A stretch of DNA of 64,000 bases, taken from NCBI GenBank assembly GCA_963768025.1, contig CAVYGM010000026.1, forward strand, positions 526,932 to 590,931. Direction: 5' to 3'. The notes below the pieces were generated by a model. The model searched no databases. It saw nothing but the letters and a program-made list of their open reading frames with translations, and was not told the origin of the DNA. Within the stretch, counting starts at the first letter, position 1, and the number at the start of each line of letters is the position of its first letter. Position numbers and translations under genes: made by a program. Below are positions 53,763-61,993 of the stretch, piece by piece. This DNA comes from CAVYGM01 sp963768025 (GTDB lineage: Bacteria; Bacteroidota; Bacteroidia; Cytophagales; Spirosomataceae).

Positions 53763-54780
53763 TGTAAACCTATCTCAGAAAAAAGCAATTGATTCGCTTT
53801 TTGCAGCCACCGATATTGTCCCGCACACGACCAGTGTGAATCGCCCAGGAGATAGGGGTTTTCTTTCATTTCTTTAAAATCCTGGTACACCGAAATCGAG
53901 GCTAGGCTCAGCTGAGGATGACCCTCCACTCGTTCAAGCAAATGATTGTAGGTACCAAATTCCGGCATTAGGATGCTGGTTTTGCTAGGGATGATGGCCA
54001 AATAGACGGCATCAAATCCGAGGTCTTTTAGAAATTTTTGATCGTAATTGATCACACTTACCAGGGAATCTACTTCCCAATTTTTTACTTCATTGAAGGA
54101 GGAGGTTACCAATCCACTTTCCGTTTCCTCGACGTAAGAAAGGACCTCGCCATCCTGCGAAACGTCCACTTTCGGGTCGGTTCGGTCGAACAAATGGTAA
54201 TTCAAGGCACTTTTTAATTCTTTAATTTTAAGAATGATATCATATTGGAATAAGATTGTGGCCAGTCGTTCTTCGGTCGCCACCGACAAGAACAATTGAT
54301 CCAGCCGACTCACGAGCCTTGTATCCTCCGGAATGGTAACGTAGGTGGCGGTGTCTGGGAGTACATTGGAAATGGGGGCGATGAAATGCTCCCTTACTTT
54401 CCGTTCCACTGTTTCAAGAATGATGATATTGGTGTAGGCGGTATCCAGTTTCAAATGCAGCTTCGTGCCCCAATGCGCGTACTGGTATTTTTCCGCCACA
54501 AAATCTTCTGCTCCTACGCGCTGGGCTTCGGTAAAGCTATCCCCAATAATGTACAGGGCTACTTTTTTAGCCGGGGTTTTTCCGTTCGCAAACAAGGGGG
54601 AGCATTTTTGCTTTGGGGTCTTTAAATTGGCTTCAGGTTGGAGAGGCGATAGAGATCCCCATAGCGGTAATCATCCGGAATGATTTCTGTCTGGTACAAT
54701 ACCTGAAGCAGGGGCGAGCTGCATCCGCCGATCCAGATGATACCGACCACCAAAAGCACCAAAGCCCTCACGATTCTCAT
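53759..54780 (-). CDS. SGNH/AlgX-like (DHHW-type) lipoprotein, two frameshifts
   Basis: A lipoprotein signal (MRIVRALVLLVVGIIWIGGC) opens the frame. After frameshifts near 54620 and 54590 it continues into an SGNH-hydrolase-like domain: block I ALYIIGDSFTEAQRVGAEDF (serine after GD) and the C-terminal LLGDSHWSCAGQYRWL, equivalent to the DxxH/DHHW motif of AlgX and AlgJ alginate O-acetylation proteins. The corrected length is ~340 residues. It is the last gene of the 10-kb glycan operon; 1 bp separates it from the large propeller-like gene. Together with the OafA-type acyltransferase upstream, it suggests O-acetylation of the product. Confidence 0.8.
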
Positions 54781-54781
54781 A

Positions 54782-57458
54782 TTAGCGGATTTTTATGGTC
54801 CAGGTTTGGTACTTCTCCCCCAAATGTCCAAAAACGAAAATTTTGTAATAGGAGGCTTGGTACGCCAGCCGCACCGGTCTATCCGAACGGATGGGCTTAT
54901 CGCCCAGGCGATTGCCAGACATATCAAAGACGGAAGTATACCCTCCCGAACCGATAGAAATAAAACGGTTGTCCACGCCGAAATAGTGATACTGAATGGT
55001 AGAATTGGGGCTAATATTTCCAATTTCAAAAAGCTCCTGACCGGCCTTATTCAAGATCGCCACGCGGGTATCGGATGCCCGCACGAGCAACCAGTCCAGG
55101 GAGTTGTCGTCGAACAAGGTCTTGAATTGGGAGGACGATTCGGGTCGATACAGTTGTTTTCTTTCGATAATTTTACCGGAAAGATCTACCCGGATGAGCT
55201 CGCCATACACCGTCACCCCAACCAACTCGGGCTGGCCGGTCAGCGTGTTTTGCGTCCAGGTAAAGGCACTTTCTACTCGAGTCAGCAAATCAACCGGAAA
55301 GCCAGGGCGAACTACCCCGTCCTCTTTTACGAGGTACACCATCCCGTTTTTTTGGGTAATGATCAGCGATCGGCTTCCCAACTGATTAAGGGATACCATC
55401 GGGATTTGAATATTCTTAAAATAGATGGACCGGTTGATTTTGGATGGGAGGCGCATTTACTTTATCCCATAGGTAAATATTCTCTGCGGCATCCAAGATC
55501 ACAAATCGGCTGCTGCCCTCGGCGCTCCCTTCAATTCGAATCAGATTTTTTATGGGGATTCCCGACGGAATTCCCATTTGGATGGAAGTTATGAAACCCA
55601 GGTCGTCCTCATCAATGGTGTACAAGTACTCCTTAGTAGCGACGATAAGCTGTTGCCGGCCAATATTTAGGAAATCAACTTTGTGGGGCTCCACGGCAAT
55701 GGGACCATCGAGGGGGGTAATGGGATTCGTTTTCTCATAACTGGCCGATGGCCTCACCAGCATGTGTTCCTGGTCGGTCAAGAGCAGCTGAGCCGCGCCG
55801 TCGGTCTGCCTTTGGGTTATTGAAATCAGGGAATCATTCCCTTGTTTCCACTCGATTTGTCCCGCTAGAAAAGTTCTGTTTAACACCGTACCGGAGGTCC
55901 GTCTTTTTTTGGGAATAATGCTCAGGGTAGGGTAGGATTGCTTTTGATCCAGGTAGCACTGGAGAACAAGGCTCTCGATTTTGGAGGAAAGCAGGTTGCC
56001 GGCTACCGAGGCCCCGCTGGTGGAGGATACCTTCCGTGGACTAGCCACCAGCGCCAGTTGGGGTGGTTGTTTGGTATTTAGTAACACACTATCCAATTCT
56101 GGGGACTGTTTCCAGGTAATCCGATTTTCAAAATCGGAGATATAGGTCCTGAGCGCCTGGGAACTGTTGCTAATGACGAGATAGGGGGCCACGTACGTAA
56201 CAAAGGAACGGGGAAAGCCACTAAAAAGTGGCCCATACAGACTCGCCGGAAACTCGGGAATGGGGATAGAAAACAAATCATAACCCTGGTACTTATCCAG
56301 AGAAACATTGGTTTCTGTCGTGGAAAGACGGGCGAGTTTGGTAAGGATAGGTCGTAATTTATCGTAATTGGCGTATTCTATCATCGCCAATTTTCCTTCG
56401 CTGAGGCTATTGGTACCTTCAATCTGACAGAGGATTAATTCAGAGCCCACGGCTGTAATTAATTCCGCTCGCTCCGATTGAATATAGTACGCGATCTTTT
56501 CCCAGCCGGGACTTTCGTAGCCATCGTGCCATTCCTGAAAATTTTCCCGAAACCGCGCGCTATCGCCGCCCGCAATTCTGAAAAATAACGAGGTTTGTTG
56601 GGTGATGTAGTCGTGATTTTGAAACGCTCTTCCTTTCTGACCTTGTAGCCACTCCGTAGCGTAGGTTTTCTGATTATCACAACCCAGCGATACGAAGTCA
56701 ATGGAGGTACCCGGTGGAGAAGCGAGGTGATAATCCTGCCGGGTAGGAAATAGCTTCATGAATTCGGAAAGGGTACGTTGGGAAGTCAGGGATTTGAAAA
56801 AAAGATCGTTCCAAATCGAATTTTTCAAATAGATATTCAAACTGTACTTTGAGTCATTGGATTTCTCAAACTCACTTTGCAGGTCGAAGCTTTGGGTAGT
56901 TTCGTCCGATAGCCGGATCACATCTTCGATCAATTCGCCGTACTTACTTACAATCAGATACTTATCTTTGATTATATACGAGCAGACCGGCCGGGAATTG
57001 AGGTCATTGATGTCGGTAATGGTGGTATTTTGGAAGGTATGACGCAGCACCCGAATGTTGGGTTGATTGGGATTCGTCCATAATTTTTCCTCCGCCTCCC
57101 CATTGAGCGGTACATAGAAAATGATCCCAAGATTGATGGAGGTGCGGGGATGAAAAGAAAACGTTACGTTTTTCTTTTGGAGCGTTTTGGCAATGACCTC
57201 CTTTTCCTTCACAATGTAGTTGAGCAACAACAGGCTTTCCGATGCCTGACTAATCATCGGAAAGTCTTTTACATTGATGTTGGATTCATGTAAAACGAAC
57301 GCCGAATCCTGAATTTTGTCGCTGGTAATGACCGCGCTCGCATCAGAAGGGATAAATTGCCAGGCAGCCTGCGAACGCCACCAAACCCGGTACATAACAA
57401 ATACGGCAATGGACAACAACACAAAAATCAGGATCGGCAGCGCGTATTTTTTTTGCAC
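54782..57458 (-). CDS. Large membrane-anchored periplasmic protein of unknown family, one frameshift
   Basis: About 890 residues. One N-terminal membrane helix (ALPILIFVLLSIAVFVMYRV, about 6-25) anchors a large extracytoplasmic part. Residues ~30-500 have a DUF3352-like feel (WQFIPSDASAVITSDKIQDS, substrate-free beta/alpha segments). The C-terminal ~350 residues contain repeated beta-blade-like units: QLIVATKEYLYTIDEDD, SRFVILDAAENIYLWDK, RSLIITQKNGMVYLVKEDG, TRVAILNKAGQELFEIG. These are probably a PQQ/WD-type propeller. The frame breaks near 55445 and continues at SKINRSIYFKNIQIP. No family is recognised with confidence. Its position between a glycosyltransferase and the SGNH lipoprotein suggests a scaffold or glycan-binding role. 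Confidence 0.75.
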
Positions 57459-57463
57459 AGTGG

Positions 57464-58213
57464 TCAGGTTTTAGATCGTAATGCCCTTACTTTATCGTTA
57501 AGTTCGATTCTGAATCTGAGTAATTCCCGGAAAGACCGAATGCACACTTTCCACAAATTCCATTTCACGATGGATACCGTGCCGGTTTCCCGATCCTTAT
57601 GGGTGATAGGTAGGTCATAAAGTTCTTCTCCGGCCTTTTTTGCCATTACAGCCAGGAAGATATTCGGTGCAAAAGGCTCCGGATCGGGGAGTTGTTGGAG
57701 TAATTTTTTGAGAAAATTACCTTCAATCAATCGGAAGGGGATGTTGCTATCCAGGATGTACGTCCCGTATACCGTGGAGATGGTTCCGCGTAATACCCTG
57801 GTTATGAAGAGGCGAACCGAGGCATCGTGGCGGATCTCCCGGTAGCCCAGGATAAACTTAGATTCCTTTCGCTTGGACCACAGCTTCTCAAAATCATCGG
57901 TCACAAACTGATCATCGCTGTCGGTTTGAAACACGTGTTGAGATTGCAATTCCACGGCCTTTTTATACCCATTTACAACCGCATTCCCGTGCCCGCCGTT
58001 TTTTTGGTTTAGGACCGTCAGGTGCGTGTTGGTCTTGCTAAGTTCATCTAATAATGCTCCCGTCCGGTCTTTTGATCCATCATTTATGACAATTAAGGTA
58101 GTTTTATCCGTTGGAAATTTCTTCTTTAAAAAGTCAGTCCAGCTTCCTACAACTTTCTCGATACAATCTTCTTCGTTGTAGGCAGGCATTACAATACTAA
58201 GTAACAAGGTCAT
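57464..58213 (-). CDS. Family 2 glycosyltransferase, dolichyl-phosphate-mannose-synthase-like
   Basis: An intact 249-residue cytoplasmic GT-A enzyme. LSIVMPAYNEEDCIEKVV opens the fold, LIVINDGSKDRTGALL holds the donor site, and FQTDSDDQFVTDDFEKLW the DxD. FRLIEGNFLKKLL and PITHKDRETGTVSIVKWNLWKV form the acceptor side. There are no membrane helices. Such enzymes load a sugar onto a polyprenyl phosphate or extend a lipid-linked glycan. It lies 5 bp upstream of the large membrane-anchored protein and 58 bp after the acyltransferase. Confidence 0.92.
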   Translation of the reverse strand: MTLLLSIVMPAYNEEDCIEKVVGSWTDFLKKKFPTDKTTLIVINDGSKDRTGALLDELSKTNTHLTVLNQKNGGHGNAVVNGYKKAVELQSQHVFQTDSDDQFVTDDFEKLWSKRKESKFILGYREIRHDASVRLFITRVLRGTISTVYGTYILDSNIPFRLIEGNFLKKLLQQLPDPEPFAPNIFLAVMAKKAGEELYDLPITHKDRETGTVSIVKWNLWKVCIRSFRELLRFRIELNDKVRALRSKT

Positions 58214-58271
58214 CTAAGTTTGGATTTTTGTAGTGCAAAATTACTGATTTTGATTTACGAACCGTAACAAT

Positions 58272-59378
58272 TTAACGAGCGTATTTATCTTTCAAGTCGT
58301 TGATCGGCTTTTCAATAAATTGCCAGGACAAGGCAGATACCAGGGTCGTAAGCAGGAAAAAATAGGCTATTTGAAAAAGAAGCGAGTCGTCCACCACCGG
58401 AATCCACCCTTCTATCTTACGCAGTATTCTGAGGGTAGGGTGGGAGGCGGGCGTGTGAAAATGGTTGTAGATAAAATTGTGATACACGTACATCCCGTAG
58501 CTGATCTTGCCCAGGTAGTTACTGACCGGATGTTCCAAAAACCACTTCATTGGCCCTTCGAAGCCAATCACGGCTTTTCCGATCAGGAAAAAACAAAAGA
58601 TCGAACTTACCAGTCGGTCAACTACATCATTGGCTATGTTATGGATTTCCACGAATGTTTTGGACCAGTACACCACAAGTACCCAGCTGATTAGTCCCAC
58701 CCAAATCCAGATCGATTTTTTGAATACTTTTTCAAAAAGTTGGGGACGCGACAATTGCATCCAAGCCATGAGTCCTCCCAGTCCAAAAGAATCGAGGCAC
58801 ATGGGCATGGACACGTAGTTGACCATCCACTCGTAGTCTCCTAAGTAAAAATAGAGGCGCAAGGCCACGCTGAGCACGATAATGAAAAACAGGAATGGGA
58901 CGAGGGCCTTGCGGGGGATGAGAAATATGACGAAGGGGAAAAAGATATAAAATTGTTCCTCCACCGCCAAGGACCAAAAGTGATCAATGACCCCCATCCA
59001 GGTTTGATTAATGGCTATATAAATATTGGTAGCGTACAGCAAACACCAACCCAGCGTATCCCGAACTGGCGGTACGTTCAAGGCAAAGAGAACGGCAATG
59101 GAAAGGTAATAGATCGGAAAAATGCGAAGGGTTCGGCGGATGTAAAACTTTTTGAGGTAGGTACCCATTCCCCCCTCTTTTTCGTAGTTCTTCTCCTTAC
59201 TAACGAGCAGAATACGAGTAATCAAAAATCCGCTGAGGACAAAAAACAAGGTTACCCCTAAGGGGCCGTAGGGAATAATATTGAACTCTGCCAACCAATG
59301 GTCCACCAGGACGAGGGCTACCGCCACGAACCGTAGGCCATCTAGTTGTATTAAATATCCAGTTGATGTCGTGCGCAT
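58272..59378 (-). CDS. Acyltransferase family 3 (OafA/YrhL-type) membrane protein
   Basis: An intact 368-residue protein with about ten membrane helices. RFVAVALVLVDHWLAEF contains the conserved histidine near residue 22. GVTLFFVLSGFLITR and RRTLRIFPIYYLSI are typical of the family, and NYLGKISYGMYVYHNF is the late motif. Such proteins transfer acetyl or other acyl groups to sugars of O-antigens, peptidoglycan or exopolysaccharides. It sits in the middle of the glycan operon, 3 bp from the polytopic protein gene, so modification of the cluster's glycan is the likely role. Confidence 0.93.
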   Translation of the reverse strand: MRTTSTGYLIQLDGLRFVAVALVLVDHWLAEFNIIPYGPLGVTLFFVLSGFLITRILLVSKEKNYEKEGGMGTYLKKFYIRRTLRIFPIYYLSIAVLFALNVPPVRDTLGWCLLYATNIYIAINQTWMGVIDHFWSLAVEEQFYIFFPFVIFLIPRKALVPFLFFIIVLSVALRLYFYLGDYEWMVNYVSMPMCLDSFGLGGLMAWMQLSRPQLFEKVFKKSIWIWVGLISWVLVVYWSKTFVEIHNIANDVVDRLVSSIFCFFLIGKAVIGFEGPMKWFLEHPVSNYLGKISYGMYVYHNFIYNHFHTPASHPTLRILRKIEGWIPVVDDSLLFQIAYFFLLTTLVSALSWQFIEKPINDLKDKYAR

Positions 59379-59381
59379 AGG

Positions 59382-61076
59382 TTACCAGTTGGTCCGGATG
59401 GGTTTTTTAAGCACCTTCCTCGAATTGATTGAATCCCTTCCCATCATCACACCCACCCGCTCGCCTTGTACCCATACCATCCCGAGCGCGTAAGTACCCT
59501 TTTCTATCTCAGAAAACGGGATAGTCAGTTGGAAGCCCGGTGCAAAGTACACTTGTTCCAGAAATAATTTTTTCCGGTTGGTGTTTCTACCCCGAAGGGC
59601 CGGGAAGAGGTAGTATCTTTTTTCGGAGCTGAGGACGAAATAGACCCCACTATCCTGTAAACGTTGATTGTTGTAGGATGAATTTTCTATTTGGATGGAT
59701 TCAGCGGTTTGATTGATTGTAGTTGCCCTGAACACATTCATCAGCCCGGCCGTCTGACCAGCAAAGGCCTGGCGGGAGGCAACTTTGAGGAGGGGGAGCC
59801 ATTGCTCATAAAAAATCGGCGTTTGCTCAACGAACGATCCCGCCAAACTGGAATCCTTTTCGGGAAGAAGGGATCGGTCGGTGTAGGTCCCGTTGAACCG
59901 GGCGGTAGTCTGGTATTTCCTGAAATTATGGGCATCCACCAAATGATAATGGGTGCTGAAGACGGAATACAGCGCATTCAAAAACACAATCGCGGACACA
60001 TAGGGAGACAAAAAGGACCCCCTGATCGGAATTACAATGTACAAATACGCAACCAGTAGGAGCAAAAAGGAGTAAATTTTGTATCGGCTTGTTAGAAGGC
60101 CTTCGGTGCTAAATCCGGCCCGTGCATACACTACCACCACGGCAGTCCCGAGGATAAAAAGCAAAACCCCCAAGCAAAAAAGATCGGTAATTCGGGCGTA
60201 TTTGTAGTCGTATCTACCGCGGATAATCCTGAAAGTGGTAGCAAAACCTATGGACAGAGCGACCAGCAACAGAACAATCCCCAGGGTGAAACACACACCC
60301 AAATGATCCTTAACGGGAAAGGCTTCGGCAAATGACCCCAGGAAGTACAGGTAGCCGCGAAGAAATTGCCCAAGCCCAACACGTATATCAGGGTTGGCGG
60401 GAGAACCCTGAAAGTTATGAAAATAAAGGACAATGTACCCAACTCCTACCAGGCCCCAGGCCAGAAGTCGCTGCCAGGACCGCGCCAGCACCAACAAAAG
60501 TGCTCCAATGGGGAGAATGAGGAGCCCATTCCCACTGGTGAGACAAGCCATCCCCGCTAAAACAAGGGCAAGGACGAAATGCCAACGGAGGTATGACACA
60601 CAACAATACAGCGCCCAAACACCCAGTACCACTACGCCGAAGTTTTGGATGGAAGCCATGCCCCAATACATGTTTTCGTGGTGCGATAAGGTAAGCCAAA
60701 TGAAAGGAACGGGTAGGAGCGTAAAAAACGGTTTACGATTGGTGCCTAGCAATACCCACCATAGGGCAATAATGCCGAGTAGGAGGATATTTCCGTACAA
60801 CATCAACCTTTTAAAATTGAGGTTGCCAAAAATCGAATAGTCTATCAGGGACACCAGCCGGGTGAAGGTAATGCGGTGCTCGTTGTGCTGTCGGAAAAGG
60901 GCTTCCCACTTTTGCGACAAATTAGTAGCCTGAAGGTACTCCAACAGAAAGGCTTTGAGGGCGTGATCGTCCCATTTGGGAACGTTGATTGCGTAATAGT
61001 CCCACACCCAAAAATAGATTCCGATCGGGATTAGTAACGTCAGGCAGACAATAAGTTGGGAAGCACGGTTGCTCAT
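59382..61076 (-). CDS. Polytopic membrane protein, possible GT-C glycosyltransferase
   Basis: An intact 564-residue protein with about ten to eleven membrane helices in the first ~400 residues, then a ~160-residue soluble C-terminus. An early loop after the first helix contains KWDDHALKAFLLEYL, and RQHNEHRITFTRL follows. An acidic DDH pair in the first periplasmic loop is the position of the catalytic Asp in GT-C enzymes (PMT/ArnT type). This is suggestive only, and an O-antigen ligase/polymerase-type role is also possible. It overlaps the transketolase-half gene by four bases and lies 3 bp from the acyltransferase gene. Confidence 0.8.
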   Translation of the reverse strand: MSNRASQLIVCLTLLIPIGIYFWVWDYYAINVPKWDDHALKAFLLEYLQATNLSQKWEALFRQHNEHRITFTRLVSLIDYSIFGNLNFKRLMLYGNILLLGIIALWWVLLGTNRKPFFTLLPVPFIWLTLSHHENMYWGMASIQNFGVVVLGVWALYCCVSYLRWHFVLALVLAGMACLTSGNGLLILPIGALLLVLARSWQRLLAWGLVGVGYIVLYFHNFQGSPANPDIRVGLGQFLRGYLYFLGSFAEAFPVKDHLGVCFTLGIVLLLVALSIGFATTFRIIRGRYDYKYARITDLFCLGVLLFILGTAVVVVYARAGFSTEGLLTSRYKIYSFLLLLVAYLYIVIPIRGSFLSPYVSAIVFLNALYSVFSTHYHLVDAHNFRKYQTTARFNGTYTDRSLLPEKDSSLAGSFVEQTPIFYEQWLPLLKVASRQAFAGQTAGLMNVFRATTINQTAESIQIENSSYNNQRLQDSGVYFVLSSEKRYYLFPALRGRNTNRKKLFLEQVYFAPGFQLTIPFSEIEKGTYALGMVWVQGERVGVMMGRDSINSRKVLKKPIRTNW

Positions 61077-61993
61077 ACCCTCTGCAGCAAAGTGAGCAGT
61101 GATTGTTCTATGCTGTCGGCATCGAGTTGCGAGAGCTTTTGATGATACTTCTGACTACCATAGGTATTGTTGGGGTACCCCTGCGCTCTCAGGCTAATAA
61201 ATCTGTCAGGCGAAATTCCCCTTTCGAGTAACTGTACGGAAAGTTGTTGGGCCAGTCCGCCGATGCTAACGTGTTCTTCGGCCACAACAATGCCAGCCGC
61301 CTGGCTCAAAATCGCCTGAATATCCGCAGGCATTTCGAGGGGAAAGCTATTTGCCGCTAGTACGGTCACTATCTTATTTAATTCAGGATTTGACTGAATG
61401 GCTACCAGGGCATTGTTGGCAATAGGGCCGAGGGCCACCACCGCGAGTTCAGAGGCCGTTGGTTGGTGGACTATTTTGAACGAGCCGGATTGTACACTCC
61501 CTTCCGGGGTTTTCATGCCGGCGCCCAGGCGCAGGTACGCTGGTCCGGCATCCGCGGCCATCTGGTATACCAGGGATTCCACTTCGTCGGAAAAGGCAGG
61601 GACGTGGGCCTTGACGTTTTGCATGCTACTCAAACAGGCCAGGTCTTCCAGCGTGTGATGGCTACTCCCCATGATGCCGTAGCCGTACCCACCCCCATTG
61701 GCTACCAGAAATACCGGCAGTTTATGGAAGCAAACGTCGTTTCGAAATTGTTCGAGACAGCGGTACACGACAAACGGGGCGATGCTGTAACAGAATACTT
61801 TATATCCTTTATAGGCCATACCGGCGGCCACACCCACCATGTTCTGCTCAGCTACGCCGGCGTTGATAAATCGCTTCCCCAGGCGATCCCTTAGGTTTTC
61901 GAAGGCGTTGTATCCCAAATCGCCCGTAATGAAGACAATAGAATCGTCCTCAGCCGCCAGTTTCTCGATGGATTGTGAAAATTCTACTCTCAT
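61073..61993 (-). CDS. Transketolase C-terminal half (split transketolase-like enzyme)
   Basis: An intact 306-residue protein with the pyrimidine-binding and C-terminal domains of transketolase/DXS. FITGDLGYNAFENLRDRLG comes first, then FINAGVAEQNMVGVAAGMA with the catalytic glutamate that activates thiamine diphosphate, then MGSSHHTLEDLACLSSM and VVVAEEHVSIGGLAQQLS. The N-terminal half that binds diphosphate (GDG motif) is absent and would have to be a separate gene, perhaps just beyond 64 kb. In glycan clusters, such split enzymes probably make or extend unusual sugars by two-carbon transfer. It overlaps its neighbours by four bases on each side. Confidence 0.9.
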   Translation of the reverse strand: MRVEFSQSIEKLAAEDDSIVFITGDLGYNAFENLRDRLGKRFINAGVAEQNMVGVAAGMAYKGYKVFCYSIAPFVVYRCLEQFRNDVCFHKLPVFLVANGGGYGYGIMGSSHHTLEDLACLSSMQNVKAHVPAFSDEVESLVYQMAADAGPAYLRLGAGMKTPEGSVQSGSFKIVHQPTASELAVVALGPIANNALVAIQSNPELNKIVTVLAANSFPLEMPADIQAILSQAAGIVVAEEHVSIGGLAQQLSVQLLERGISPDRFISLRAQGYPNNTYGSQKYHQKLSQLDADSIEQSLLTLLQRV

